Source: Desulfuromonas sp.
GTDB lineage: Bacteria; Desulfobacterota; Desulfuromonadia; Desulfuromonadales; Geopsychrobacteraceae
Length of the DNA: 64,000 nt
Assembly (NCBI GenBank): GCA_002869695.1
Contig: PKUD01000087.1
Location: 1 to 64,000 of the forward strand
Direction: 5' to 3'
The translations under genes were made by a program, and so were the position numbers. Positions 27,845 to 37,481 of this stretch are shown one piece after another; positions within the stretch are counted from its first letter, which is position 1; every line of letters begins with the position of its first letter. The notes beneath the pieces were generated by a model. The model was not told where the DNA came from. It searched no databases and was given only the letters and a program-made list of their open reading frames with translations.

Positions 27845-28072
27845 ATGCAGATGCTATCACTATTTAGCTACCAACCCGGCGTAAGCCTGCGCAAAGAAGA
27901 AGCTCTGCGGATGAGCTCCGAGGGCTGCACTCTGGCTGAAATACGCCTGAAGCTGAGACTCAGCCACAAAACCCTGACGGCATGGCTGAAGCCTGGATTG
28001 CCCGCCGGGGATCCAGACCTCGACCAACTTTCCCTGGTTGACGGTTTGACCGAGAGGGAACGGCGCAAATAA
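27845..28072 (+). CDS. small protein with helix-turn-helix-like segment
   Basis: This 75-residue protein contains a stretch (about 18-50, EEALRMSSEGCTLAEIRLKLRLS followed by HKTLTAWL) that reads like a helix-turn-helix of the resolvase/Mor type. No ribosome site is clear. It ends 40 bases before a strong bidirectional terminator. It could be a tiny DNA-binding protein or non-coding. Confidence 0.4.
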   Translation: MQMLSLFSYQPGVSLRKEEALRMSSEGCTLAEIRLKLRLSHKTLTAWLKPGLPAGDPDLDQLSLVDGLTERERRK

Positions 28073-28111
28073 CGACTGAAGAGGAATTACTTCCCCTTCG
28101 TAAATTCTGAC

Positions 28112-28152
28112 AAAAACAGCGACCCGGAACAAATGGCCGGGTCGCTGTTTTT
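28112..28152. terminator. bidirectional intrinsic terminator
   Basis: AAAAACAGCGACCCGG and its perfect complement form a 16-bp stem with A and T runs on the two sides. It serves icmF on the minus strand and the small gene on the plus strand. Confidence 0.9.
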
Positions 28153-28176
28153 ATTCTCTGTATCAAACCCTGCCGG

Positions 28177-31100
28177 CTACATGTTGCGGCGATACTGGCC
28201 ACCGACCTCATAGAGCGCCGCGGTAATCTGCCCGAGGGACGCAACCTTGACCGTTTCCAGCAACTCGGCAAACAGATTGCCGCCACTTTCGGCAACCCCT
28301 TGCAAGCGCTTGAGGGCTTCGGAGGCGGCATCGGCGTGCTCCGCCTGAAAAGCTCTCAGGTTAATGATCTGGTGGTGCTTTTCTTCTTCGGTTGAGCGCG
28401 CCAGTTCTCCGGGAATGGCGTATCCTTCCTCGTCGGCGCGCGGGTTCAGATAGGTGTTGACGCCGATGATCGGCAGCTCGCCTGTGTGCTTCTGGTGTTC
28501 GTAGAGCATCGACTCATCCTGGATCCTGCTACGCTGATACTGGGTCTCCATCGCTCCGAGCACACCGCCACGCTGGCTGATCCGCTCAAACTCGTGCAGC
28601 ACAGCTTCTTCGACCAGGTCGGTCAACTCATCGATAACAAAGGAACCCTGCAGCGGGTTCTCGTTTTTTGCCAGACCGAACTCCTTGTTGATGATCATCT
28701 GGATTGCCATCGCCCGCCGGACCGATTCTTCGGTCGGGGTGGTGATGGCTTCGTCGTAGGCGTTGGTATGCAGCGAATTACAGTTGTCGTAGATCGCCAG
28801 CAACGCCTGCAGGGTTGTACGGATGTCGTTGAAGGCCATCTCCTGGGCGTGGAGTGAACGACCCGAAGTCTGGATGTGGTATTTAAGCATCTGACTCTTT
28901 TTGTTTGCACCGTAGCGGTCGCGCAGCACCACTGCCCAGATTCTCCGTGCGACCCGCCCGATGACCGAGTATTCGGGATCGAGCCCGTTGCTGAAAAAGA
29001 AGGAGAGGTTGCCGGCAAAATCATCGATGTGCATTCCGCGCGCCAGATAATACTCGACAAAGGTGAAGCCGTTGGACAGGGTGAAGGCCAGCTGACTTAT
29101 CGGGTTGGCGCCCGCCTCGGCGATATGGTAACCACTGATCGACACCGAGTAATAGTTCCGCACCTGCTTATCGATGAAATACTGCTGGATATCCCCCATC
29201 ACCCGCAGAGCAAACTCGGTGGAGAAGATACAGGTGTTCTGCCCCTGATCCTCCTTGAGGATGTCGGCCTGTACCGTGCCACGTACCGTCTGCAGGGTAC
29301 AACTTTTAATCTCGTTCCGCTCTTCGGCTGAAGGTTCCCGCCCCTGCTCCTGGCGGAATTTTTCCAGTTGCTGGCGGATTGCGGTGTTCATGAACATCGC
29401 CAGCAGCATCGGTGCGGGACCGTTGATGGTCAGGGAAACACTGGTCAGGGGATCGCACAGGTCGAAGCCGGCGAACAGCTTATCCATGTCGTTCTGGGTA
29501 CAGATCGACACACCGCTCATACCGACCTTGCCGTAGATATCGGGCCTTTCGTCCGGATCCTCACCATAGAGGGTCACGCTGTCGAAGGCTGTCGAGAGCC
29601 GCTTGGCGTCATCATCCTTGGTCAGATAGTGGAAGCGTCGATTGGTTCGTTCCGGGGTCCCTTCGCCGGCGAACTGTCGCTTGGGGTCTTCGGCAGTCCG
29701 CTTGAAGGGAAACAGGCCTGCGGTATAGGGGAAAAACCCCGGAGCGTTCTCTTTCATGCACCAGCGGATAATTTCGCCATAGTCGGCATAATCCGGCAGA
29801 CAGACCTTAGGGATACGTGTGCCGGAGATGGTCGTCGTGAAGAGCTGGGTGCGGATCTCTTTGTCACGCACCCTGGTGACCATCACATCATCACGATAGG
29901 CCTTTTTCAGCTCGGGCCACTTCTCCAGCAGCAGTCGATTCTCCTCGCTCAACCGCCCCTCTGCCGCTTCGATCAGCAGATCAAGTTCCGCGACCCGGCA
30001 ATCACATTTGTCGGCCAGCAGCTGCTTGGTCCCCCTGAGCTGAAACAACTGGCGAGCGGCCTGGGACTGATCATCGATCTGCCTGCTGTAGGCTCTCGCA
30101 GCATGGGCGATCTCGGCCAGGTAACTGGCCTGTTCGGGGGGAATGATCAGTTGTGCGAGGCTCTCCCCTTCACCTACGTCCAGACGTGATTGCCAGCCGA
30201 GGTGACATTTCGTGTTGAGTTTTTCGATCAGGGCGCGGTACAGCCGGTTTACGCCGATATCGTTAAACTGGCTGGCGATGGTCCCGTAGACCGGCAGATC
30301 AGCGTCATCCGCAGCGAACAACTTGCGATTACGCCGGTACTGTTTACGGACATTGCGCAGCGCATCCTCGGAACCCCGCTTCTCCATTTTGTTCAGGGCG
30401 ATCAGATCAGCGAAATCGAGCATGTCGATCTTCTCCAGCTGGGTCGGAGCTCCGAATTCGCTGGTCATGACATAGAGCGAAAGATCGCAGATGTCGACGA
30501 TTCCGGCATCCCCCTGACCGATTCCGCTGGTCTCGACGATGATCAGGTCATAAGCGGCGGCCTTCAGAACATTGAGGGCTTCACGGATCGCGGCGGAAAG
30601 TTCACTGCGCGAATCGCGGGTGGCAAGAGAACGCATGAAAACGCGCGGAGTGTCAATCGCGTTCATCCGGATGCGATCGCCGAGCAAGGCCCCGCCGGTC
30701 CGCTTGCGGGTGGGGTCAACGGAGAGAATCGCGACCGCCTTCTCTTCGAAATCACGCAGAAATCGCCGCACCAGTTCATCCGTCAAAGAACTTTTCCCGG
30801 CTCCACCGGTTCCGGTGATTCCCAACACCGGCACAGGTTGAGCCATGGCATCAAGCCTCTCATGAACTGCCTGCAGTTGACCGTTTTCGCCCTGCACGGT
30901 CTGTTCGGCTGCGGTGATAAGACGCGCTACCGCCTGAGGGTCTCGCTGCGAAAGCCTTTCAAGATCAGCTGCAATGTGCTGCGGTGGCGGAAAATCACAC
31001 TGTTGCAGCTTGAAGTTAATCATCCCCTGCAGGCCCATGCGGCGGCCATCTTCCGGAGAAAAGATCTTGCAGATGCCATAAGCTTCCAGTTCGCTGATCT

Positions 31101-31422
31101 CTTCCGGCAAAATGACTCCGCCGCCACCGCCGAAAATCTTCACATGTCCGGCCCCCTGTTCCTGAAGGAGGTCGTACATGAACTTGAAGAACTCCATGTG
31201 GCCGCCCTGGTAGGAGCTGACCGCGATCCCCTGTGCATCTTCCTGCATGGCTGCGTCGATGATTTCATGCACCGAACGGTTATGCCCGAGGTGCACGACC
31301 TCGGCGCCGGAATCCTGCATAAGCCGACGCATAATATTGATCGATACATCATGGCCATCATAAAGGCTTGTGGCCATGACAAAACGGACCGGGTTCTTGA
31401 TCGGATAAATCTCAGGCTGCAT
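28177..31422 (-). CDS. icmF: fused isobutyryl-CoA mutase (IcmF)
   Basis: This 1081-residue adenosylcobalamin enzyme has the IcmF order: a B12-binding domain (about 10-140, DGHD near 22 with the cobalt-ligating His), a MeaB-like GTPase chaperone (P-loop GTGGAGKSS near 205), and the TIM-barrel mutase domain (about 540-1080, with [11 protein letters not shown] and [14 protein letters not shown]). The PFKR region, in place of the methylmalonyl-CoA mutase PTMY, points to isobutyryl/butyryl-CoA or a similar branched acyl-CoA. ATG 31422 has GAGGAG upstream. A consensus sigma54 promoter lies about 75 bases before it. Its place beside branched-acid genes fits conversion of isobutyryl-CoA to butyryl-CoA for beta-oxidation. 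Pivalyl-CoA or another substrate is possible. Confidence 0.95.
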   Translation of the reverse strand: MQPEIYPIKNPVRFVMATSLYDGHDVSINIMRRLMQDSGAEVVHLGHNRSVHEIIDAAMQEDAQGIAVSSYQGGHMEFFKFMYDLLQEQGAGHVKIFGGGGGVILPEEISELEAYGICKIFSPEDGRRMGLQGMINFKLQQCDFPPPQHIAADLERLSQRDPQAVARLITAAEQTVQGENGQLQAVHERLDAMAQPVPVLGITGTGGAGKSSLTDELVRRFLRDFEEKAVAILSVDPTRKRTGGALLGDRIRMNAIDTPRVFMRSLATRDSRSELSAAIREALNVLKAAAYDLIIVETSGIGQGDAGIVDICDLSLYVMTSEFGAPTQLEKIDMLDFADLIALNKMEKRGSEDALRNVRKQYRRNRKLFAADDADLPVYGTIASQFNDIGVNRLYRALIEKLNTKCHLGWQSRLDVGEGESLAQLIIPPEQASYLAEIAHAARAYSRQIDDQSQAARQLFQLRGTKQLLADKCDCRVAELDLLIEAAEGRLSEENRLLLEKWPELKKAYRDDVMVTRVRDKEIRTQLFTTTISGTRIPKVCLPDYADYGEIIRWCMKENAPGFFPYTAGLFPFKRTAEDPKRQFAGEGTPERTNRRFHYLTKDDDAKRLSTAFDSVTLYGEDPDERPDIYGKVGMSGVSICTQNDMDKLFAGFDLCDPLTSVSLTINGPAPMLLAMFMNTAIRQQLEKFRQEQGREPSAEERNEIKSCTLQTVRGTVQADILKEDQGQNTCIFSTEFALRVMGDIQQYFIDKQVRNYYSVSISGYHIAEAGANPISQLAFTLSNGFTFVEYYLARGMHIDDFAGNLSFFFSNGLDPEYSVIGRVARRIWAVVLRDRYGANKKSQMLKYHIQTSGRSLHAQEMAFNDIRTTLQALLAIYDNCNSLHTNAYDEAITTPTEESVRRAMAIQMIINKEFGLAKNENPLQGSFVIDELTDLVEEAVLHEFERISQRGGVLGAMETQYQRSRIQDESMLYEHQKHTGELPIIGVNTYLNPRADEEGYAIPGELARSTEEEKHHQIINLRAFQAEHADAASEALKRLQGVAESGGNLFAELLETVKVASLGQITAALYEVGGQYRRNM

Positions 31423-31480
31423 GCTTGTCTCCTCTTCTGGCAACAGGCAGAGTTGTGCTAGGCAATCCCCCCTCACTTAA

Positions 31481-31493
31481 AAAACATTGTTTT
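31481..31493. promoter_or_regulatory. AAAACA-T-TGTTTT dyad next to icmF promoter
   Basis: A 13-base dyad directly adjoins the -12 element of the icmF promoter on its downstream side, so it would cover the transcription start. The same half-sites recur at 31701-31715 and 33714-33724. Confidence 0.4.
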
Positions 31494-31509
31494 AGCAACA
31501 GTTGTGCCA
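31494..31509 (-). promoter_or_regulatory. sigma54 (-24/-12) promoter of icmF
   Basis: The minus strand reads TGGCACAACTGTTGCT, matching TGGCAC-N5-TTGCW with the invariant GG-N10-GC spacing. Confidence 0.82.
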
Positions 31510-31700
31510 GCCCTGAAAGGCCCGAAAGCTGGCTGACCTGTCTGCTGCCTATCTCCTGAGCTGATATATATCGGCGACACAGTGTAAACGTCGGTTAACA
31601 GCCAGGCCGAAACTCAGTAAATCTGCAGCTTAGACCCTTGCAGGCGACGACGTGAATAACCTGGCTGAGATAAAAACCTCCCTATTTGGTTTATGCACGT

Positions 31701-31715
31701 CAAACATAATGTTTG
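31701..31715. promoter_or_regulatory. perfect 15-base palindrome upstream of the activator gene
   Basis: CAAACATAATGTTTG is a perfect 7+1+7 palindrome about 90 bases before the activator start. It may be an autoregulatory or enhancer site. Confidence 0.45.
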
Positions 31716-31803
31716 CAGGTTCAATATAACGGTGTTATTATTTTCATCAGTCGAGAACCTTTTCGTGCTAAGTACAGGGAACAACTCAACAGTGGGGAAA
31801 ATA

Positions 31804-33576
31804 ATGAAGATCAGCGAACAGATAAAAGCTGCGGGGTTCTGTCTTGACAGCATCAACAACAGCAGCGACTGCCTGCTGCTCAGTTTCGATCAGGAATACA
31901 GGATCACCGGCTGCAACGAGGAAAGCTATCGGCTGCTCAAACTGCGCCCTGAACAGCTGCTCGGGCAGAAACTGAACCAGCCGCTTAAGCTCGGCTACCT
32001 GCAGACCCTGATCATGCAGAACTACTGTTTCAAGGGACAACCGCTGCTGATTGATGGCCGGCAGCACTTCTGCGACTTTTCACCACTGGAACAGAATAAT
32101 TTAAGCACCGGTGGCCTCCTCGCTGTCTACCGCGAAGAACAGCGTGCAACCCGCACTCCAGACCTGCCCGACCTGCTCAGCACCCTGAAACAGCATAGTT
32201 TCTTCCATGACGACAGCCTGATCCTGGTCAACCCTGAGGGGATCATTACCCTGATAAACCAGTCATTCGCTGACCCCCTCGGCATACGCGCAATCCAGAT
32301 GATCGGCAAGCATGTGCTCCAGGCATATCCCAACTCCAGCCCCTCCCGGCTGCCGGTGGTGATGGAGACCGGCCAGTCGGAAGAGGCCGAACCACACATG
32401 CTCAACGGACATAATGCCGTGGTCAGCCGCTACCCGCTCCTCAAAGACGGAAAGATGATCGGAGCGCTTGGCAAGATCCTGTTTCATGACATCCGCGAAC
32501 TGACCAGGCTGACGGACAAGTTCCACGCCTTCATCAACCAGCCAGAGAAAATGAAGAAACCTGCCCAGCACGGCGGTCATCACTTCAAGTACGACTGCAA
32601 CAGCATCATCGGCCAGAGTCCGGTAATGAAAGACCTGAAAGGCAAGCTGCTACGCATCGCCCAGCGGCCCTCGAATGTGCTCCTCACCGGTGAGAGCGGA
32701 ACCGGCAAGGAACTGTTCGCCCATGCCATCCATGCCGCCAGTAAACGTCGCCACGCGCCTTTCGTGCGGGTCAACTGCGCTGCCATCCCGGAACAGTTGA
32801 TGGAAGCTGAACTGTTCGGCTATGTCGACGGAGCATTCACCGGAGCGCGCAGGGGTGGCCAGACCGGCAAGTTCGAGCAGGCCCACAGCGGCACCATTTT
32901 CCTTGATGAAATCAGCGAGATGCCACCCCACATGCAGGCCAAGATGCTCCGCGTTCTACAGGAAAAAGAGGTCACCCCCCTGGGCAGTACCCAGACCAGA
33001 AAACTGGATATCCGGGTCATCGCCGCGACCAACGTTACCCTCGAACAGCAGGTTGCCGAAGGCAAGTTCCGCACAGACCTCTACTATCGCCTCAACGTTA
33101 TTGCCCTGGAAATTCCCCCGCTGCGCGATCGCCGCGAGGACATCTACTTTATTACCAAGCATCTGATCGACAACTTCAACGGTGAGTTCGATTTGAACAT
33201 CCAGGGTCTTACCGATGACGCCTGGAAAATACTCAAAAGTTATAACTATCCTGGGAATATCCGTGAACTACGCAACGCCGTGGAAAGCGCGTTCAACATG
33301 GCCAACGGCCCGTTGCTCGATGCGGCCGACCTGCCCCAACATATCCGGCTGAAATTCGGCGTTCAGGCAACTTGCTCACCGCAGGTCCCCCCCTCCAAGG
33401 AGTTTTTTTCCTGCATCGGCCAGAAGCCACTTCAGGAAATCATGGAAGAGCTTGAACAGCACCTGCTCGAAGCAACCCTTGACAAGACCGGAGGAAACAA
33501 AATGAGCGCCGCCAACCTGCTCGGTATCTCCCGGCCCGGACTCTATAAAAAGTTGAATAAGTTTAACCTCAACTGA
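31804..33576 (+). CDS. sigma54-dependent activator with two PAS-like domains
   Basis: This 590-residue bacterial enhancer-binding protein has two PAS-like sensor regions (about 10-120 and 125-235), an AAA+ domain (about 255-490) with Walker A GESGTGKE (about 297), the sigma54-contact loop GAFTGA (about 342) and Walker B GTIFLDEI, and a Fis-type HTH (about 550-590, GGNKMSAANLLGISRPGLYKKL). It has no receiver domain, so it senses its signal through the PAS domains. It lies between icmF and the liv operon, both with sigma54 promoters, and is probably their activator. ATG 31804 has GGGGA before it. Confidence 0.93.
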   Translation: MKISEQIKAAGFCLDSINNSSDCLLLSFDQEYRITGCNEESYRLLKLRPEQLLGQKLNQPLKLGYLQTLIMQNYCFKGQPLLIDGRQHFCDFSPLEQNNLSTGGLLAVYREEQRATRTPDLPDLLSTLKQHSFFHDDSLILVNPEGIITLINQSFADPLGIRAIQMIGKHVLQAYPNSSPSRLPVVMETGQSEEAEPHMLNGHNAVVSRYPLLKDGKMIGALGKILFHDIRELTRLTDKFHAFINQPEKMKKPAQHGGHHFKYDCNSIIGQSPVMKDLKGKLLRIAQRPSNVLLTGESGTGKELFAHAIHAASKRRHAPFVRVNCAAIPEQLMEAELFGYVDGAFTGARRGGQTGKFEQAHSGTIFLDEISEMPPHMQAKMLRVLQEKEVTPLGSTQTRKLDIRVIAATNVTLEQQVAEGKFRTDLYYRLNVIALEIPPLRDRREDIYFITKHLIDNFNGEFDLNIQGLTDDAWKILKSYNYPGNIRELRNAVESAFNMANGPLLDAADLPQHIRLKFGVQATCSPQVPPSKEFFSCIGQKPLQEIMEELEQHLLEATLDKTGGNKMSAANLLGISRPGLYKKLNKFNLN

Positions 33577-33713
33577 TATCGCCTTTCGGTAACATCTGTG
33601 TTAACCGGGATGACACCTGAACATTCTTCAGCAGACGAACAAAACACTCGGCTAAGTTATTTTTCCTCGTGATTTAAGAAACATAGGAAGATTTTACAAA
33701 ATATGCGCAAATA

Positions 33714-33724
33714 AAACATTGTTT
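33714..33724. promoter_or_regulatory. AAACA-T-TGTTT dyad next to liv promoter
   Basis: This 11-base dyad directly adjoins the -24 element of the liv promoter on its upstream side. It shares half-sites with the dyads at 31481 and 31701. Confidence 0.4.
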
Positions 33725-33739
33725 GGTATCAGCCTTGCA
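33724..33739 (+). promoter_or_regulatory. sigma54 (-24/-12) promoter of the liv operon
   Basis: TGGTATCAGCCTTGCA keeps the invariant GG-N10-GC and the TTGCA -12 box; only the CAC part of -24 deviates. It lies 58 bases before the first gene. Confidence 0.75.
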
Positions 33740-33797
33740 GTAATTGAGAACGAACAGTCCACACAGCTCACTGCGAGGAAAGCAAAGGAGACAGCCC

Positions 33798-34616
33798 ATG
33801 CCCGACCCCGCCTTGCTCCTGGAGGTTAATGATATATCGCTGTCATTCGGTGGCGTTCATGCCCTTACCGATGTCAGCTTCAGTGTCAGGAAGGGAGAGA
33901 TTTTTTCCATCATCGGGCCTAATGGTGCCGGGAAAACCTCGATGCTCAACTGCATTTCCGGCCGCTACCAACCGAACAAGGGCTCTATTACGTTTCAACA
34001 ACAGGAGATGATCGGCCTGCGTCCCAATGACCGCTGCAATCTCGGCATCGGCCGGACCTTCCAGAATCTTGCTCTGTTCAATCACATGTCGGTCCTCGAC
34101 AACATCATGGTCGGTCGTCACCACTTGCTCAGGAATAACTTCCTCAACGGATCCATCTACTGGTTGCTTGGAGCTCGCAAAGAAGAGCTGACCCACCGCG
34201 CCGAGGTCGAGGACATCATCGACTTTCTCGAGATCGCTCATATCCGCAAAGCGATTGCCGGAACCCTTTCCTATGGTCTGCGCAAGCGGGTTGAGCTGGC
34301 CCGGGCAGTCGCCCTGCGACCCGACCTGATCCTGCTGGACGAACCGATGGCAGGGATGAATCTTGAAGAGAAAGAGGATATGGCACGCTATGTCATCGAC
34401 CTGAACGAAGAATGGGGAATGACGGTGGTCATGATCGAACACGATATGGGTGTGGTGATGGACATCTCCCACCGGGTCATGGTGCTCGACTTCGGCCGAA
34501 AGATTGCCGAGGGACTACCGGACGAAGTGATGGCCAATCCGCGGGTCAGAACCGCCTATCTGGGAGAGGATGACGGACCTTCCACTACGTCCGCAGCTGC
34601 AGGGGAGGTCGCCTGA
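33798..34616 (+). CDS. livG: branched-chain-type ABC transporter ATP-binding protein LivG
   Basis: This 272-residue ABC ATPase has Walker A GPNGAGKTS (about 41), a Q-loop at FQNL, a signature loop that reads LSYGLRKR instead of LSGGQ as in LivG proteins, and Walker B LILLDEP. With LivF it drives the LivHM permease. ATG 33798 follows AAAGGAG. It opens the sigma54-driven operon and overlaps the acyl-CoA ligase gene by one base (TGATG). The transported compound is likely a branched-chain or aromatic acid rather than simply leucine, given the CoA ligases in the operon. Confidence 0.93.
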   Translation: MPDPALLLEVNDISLSFGGVHALTDVSFSVRKGEIFSIIGPNGAGKTSMLNCISGRYQPNKGSITFQQQEMIGLRPNDRCNLGIGRTFQNLALFNHMSVLDNIMVGRHHLLRNNFLNGSIYWLLGARKEELTHRAEVEDIIDFLEIAHIRKAIAGTLSYGLRKRVELARAVALRPDLILLDEPMAGMNLEEKEDMARYVIDLNEEWGMTVVMIEHDMGVVMDISHRVMVLDFGRKIAEGLPDEVMANPRVRTAYLGEDDGPSTTSAAAGEVA

Positions 34617-36571
34617 TGCAAGCCGAATATGCCGACATCACCCGCTACAACACATTCCCGAAACTACTCGACTACAACGCGATGAACTGGCCGGATGAAA
34701 TCGCCATGCGTGAAAAGGAGTTTGGCATCTGGAATCCCTATAGCTGGGCAGACTATCGCAAGATGGTGAAAAATTTCGCCCTCGGCATGTACCGACTGGG
34801 GATCGGTGCTCAGGATGCCGTTGGGATCATTGGTGACAACCGTCCCGAGTGGGTCGCCAGTGAAATAGCCGCCCATGCATTGCGGGCGATGATCTTCGGC
34901 ATCTATCAGGATTCGCTCAATGAAGAGGTCGCCTACCTGATAAATTATGCCGGCGCCAAAATAATCGTCGCCGAGGACGAGGAGCAGGTCGACAAAGTCC
35001 TGGACATCACCGAGCAGTGCCCCTGTGTAGAGCATATCGTCTATTGTGACCCGCGCGGCATGCGCAAGTACGATGACCCACGCCTGATCAGTCACCTCGA
35101 CCTGATGCAGCACGGTGAACAGCTCGACGCGGAGCAGCCACAGCTTTATGAACAGCTGTTGGCCGCGGGGCAACCGGAGGATGTCGCCATTCTCTGCCCG
35201 ACATCAGGGACGACGTCCAATCCGAAACTGGCCATGCTGCAGGCCGGGCCGATGCTCGAGCACAGCCTCGCCTATCTGCACGCCGACCCCAAGCTGCCGA
35301 GTGACAACTATGTTTCGGTCCTGCCACTCCCCTGGATCATGGAACAGGTTTATGCGGTTTCTCAGGCTTTGATCAGCCGCCAGATCGTCAATTTCGTTGA
35401 AGAGCCGGAAACCATGATGGAGGACCTGCGGGAGATAGGTCCCAATTTCGTCCTGCTCGCTCCACGTGTCTGGGAATCTGTTGCCGCCGATGTTAAGGCA
35501 AAGATGATGGATGCCACCCGCTTCAAACAGAAAATGTTCCAGATCGGCATGAACCTGGCGGAAAAGGCCGCCAGCAAGGGTCAGGCCCAATCCAAGCTGG
35601 CTTACTGGCTGCTGTTTCGCCCCCTCAAGGACCGGCTCGGTTTCTCCTACCTGCGGTCCGCGGCAACCGGTGGCGCTGCCCTCGGTCCGGACACCTTCAA
35701 GTTCTTTCTGGCCATGGGGGTACCGTTGCGCCAGCTCTATGGTCAGACTGAAATGGGCGGAGCCTACACGATTCATCAGTCCGACGACGTGGATTTCGAT
35801 AGCGTCGGCATTCCGTTCGAAAACGCCGAAGTGCGCATCGACAATCCGGACGGCAACGGGGTCGGCGAAGTCATCGCCAAATCGCGGGGGATGTTTCTCG
35901 GCTATTTCAAAAACGAGCAGGCGACCGCCGAGGCTCTTGAAGATGGCTGGATGCATACCGGCGACGCCGGCTATTTCAAACCCGAGAACGGCCATCTGGT
36001 GGTCATCGACCGGATCTCCGATCTGGCCGAGACCTCAACGCAATCACGTTTTTCTCCTCAGTTCATCGAGAACAAGCTGAAATTTTCCCCCTTCATTGCC
36101 GAGGCGGTTGTTCAGGGGGACGCGCGCCCCTACTTGGCGGCGATTATCTGCATCCGCTTCGAGATTGTCGCCAAATGGGCAGAACAGAGGGGATTGGCGT
36201 TTACCAACTACATCAACCTTTCCGCCCAGCCAAAGATCTACGACCTGGTGCAGAAAGAGGTCGAGCAGGTCAACGCCACTCTGCCGGACGCCCAGAGGAT
36301 TCGCAAATTCCTCCTGCTCTATAAGCAACTTGATGCCGACGACGGCGAACTGACCCGCACCCGCAAGGTTCGTCGCGGGGTGATCAAGGAGAAATACGCC
36401 GAGATCATCGATGCGATCTATTCGGACCAGGAACTGGTCCACATCGACACGGTCATCACCTTCCAGGACGGAAACAAATCCCGGGTTCAGACCGACGTCA
36501 GGGTTGTCGATCTGCAGGCCGACAAGCCCAACGACACTGGCGCGACTGAACCATTGCAGTCGGCGATCTGA
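34616..36571 (+). CDS. long-chain-type acyl-CoA synthetase (AMP-binding)
   Basis: This 651-residue adenylate-forming enzyme has the P-loop-like CPTSGTTSNPKLAM (about 197), YGQTEMGG (about 375), GWMHTGDAGYF (about 445) and the linker motif DRISDLAETSTQ. It activates a carboxylic acid to its CoA thioester with ATP. In the linker motif the usual K/G after D-x-x-x is altered (SDLAETS), as in the bubblegum/long-chain branch. It is inserted between livG and livH, an arrangement that suggests the substrate is the acid imported by this transporter. The chain length is unknown. Confidence 0.9.
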   Translation: MQAEYADITRYNTFPKLLDYNAMNWPDEIAMREKEFGIWNPYSWADYRKMVKNFALGMYRLGIGAQDAVGIIGDNRPEWVASEIAAHALRAMIFGIYQDSLNEEVAYLINYAGAKIIVAEDEEQVDKVLDITEQCPCVEHIVYCDPRGMRKYDDPRLISHLDLMQHGEQLDAEQPQLYEQLLAAGQPEDVAILCPTSGTTSNPKLAMLQAGPMLEHSLAYLHADPKLPSDNYVSVLPLPWIMEQVYAVSQALISRQIVNFVEEPETMMEDLREIGPNFVLLAPRVWESVAADVKAKMMDATRFKQKMFQIGMNLAEKAASKGQAQSKLAYWLLFRPLKDRLGFSYLRSAATGGAALGPDTFKFFLAMGVPLRQLYGQTEMGGAYTIHQSDDVDFDSVGIPFENAEVRIDNPDGNGVGEVIAKSRGMFLGYFKNEQATAEALEDGWMHTGDAGYFKPENGHLVVIDRISDLAETSTQSRFSPQFIENKLKFSPFIAEAVVQGDARPYLAAIICIRFEIVAKWAEQRGLAFTNYINLSAQPKIYDLVQKEVEQVNATLPDAQRIRKFLLLYKQLDADDGELTRTRKVRRGVIKEKYAEIIDAIYSDQELVHIDTVITFQDGNKSRVQTDVRVVDLQADKPNDTGATEPLQSAI

Positions 36572-36584
36572 CAGGAGGCAACAG

Positions 36585-37478
36585 ATGAACTTTGAACTGC
36601 TGACCCAGCTGGTGGTCAACGGATTGATCGTCGGCACCCTCTACGGGGTGGTCGCCATGTGTTTTGTCCTGATCTACAAATCGACCAGGGTCGTCAATTT
36701 TGCCCAGGGTGAGTTTCTGCTGATCGGCGCCTGGACCTGCTGGGCGCTGCTGGTCAAGTTCGAATTGCCCTTCTATCTCGGCTTTCCGATCACCCTGGCA
36801 TTCATGCTGGTCTTCGGCATCCTTTTGCAGGTGCTGGTGCTGCGACCGATGATCGGTGAACCGATCATTTCGGTGATTATGGTCACGATCGGTCTTTCCA
36901 TGTTCTTCCAGGCGCTGATCGCCTGGATTTTCGGGGGCTATACCAAGGCGTTCCCGACGGTCTTTGAAACAGAGTCGGTGAACATAGCCGGGTTGCAGAT
37001 CGAGTCCGCATATATCATGAGTATGGTGGTTTCGCTGGTCATCATGGTCGGCTTCTATATCTTTTTCAAACACTCGCGATTCGGGCTGGCAATGCGCGCG
37101 ACCGCCTTTAACCAGCAGATCGCCCAAAGCCTGGGTATTTCGGTGAAGCATGTCTTTGCCGCCGCCTGGGCCATTTCCGCGGTCGTCTCCGCACTTGCCG
37201 GCGTGGTCATCGGCATGGTCAACGGAGTTTCGTCAGCCCTTTCATTCATCGGCATCAAGGTGTTTCCGGTCGTCATCCTCGGAGGGCTCGACTCGATCAT
37301 CGGCTCGATCGTCGGCGGGCTGACTATCGGGGTGCTGGAGAATGTCGCCGAGTTTTTCGACAGCCAGTGGCTGCATGTCGGCAATTTGTACAACATTGCG
37401 CCCTTTTATGCCCTGGTCATCATTCTGATGATCAAACCCTACGGTCTTTTCGGCACCAAAGACATCGAGAGGATTTAA
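36585..37478 (+). CDS. livH: branched-chain-type ABC permease LivH
   Basis: This 297-residue inner-membrane permease has about eight hydrophobic segments and the LivH features NGLIVGTLYGVVAMCFVLIYKSTRVVNFAQGE in pieces near the start, and a C-terminal GGLDSIIGSIVGG loop that contacts the ATPase. ATG 36585 follows AGGAGG. It works with LivM (three bases downstream), LivG and LivF. Confidence 0.93.
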   Translation: MNFELLTQLVVNGLIVGTLYGVVAMCFVLIYKSTRVVNFAQGEFLLIGAWTCWALLVKFELPFYLGFPITLAFMLVFGILLQVLVLRPMIGEPIISVIMVTIGLSMFFQALIAWIFGGYTKAFPTVFETESVNIAGLQIESAYIMSMVVSLVIMVGFYIFFKHSRFGLAMRATAFNQQIAQSLGISVKHVFAAAWAISAVVSALAGVVIGMVNGVSSALSFIGIKVFPVVILGGLDSIIGSIVGGLTIGVLENVAEFFDSQWLHVGNLYNIAPFYALVIILMIKPYGLFGTKDIERI

Positions 37479-37481
37479 GCT

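Larger units (their letters stand above)
31477..31803. other. divergent control region of icmF and its neighbour activator
   Basis: This 327-base gap has no gene. It holds the sigma54 promoter of icmF, two AAACA/TGTTT dyads (31481-31493 and 31701-31715), and the 5' region of the activator gene. An upstream in-frame ATG at 31693 exists but has no ribosome site. Confidence 0.6.

Noticed and set aside
30190-31461. Open frame of 423 codons on the plus strand
   Set aside because: Antisense to icmF, whose domains are all clear in the minus frame; composition effect of GC-rich DNA.
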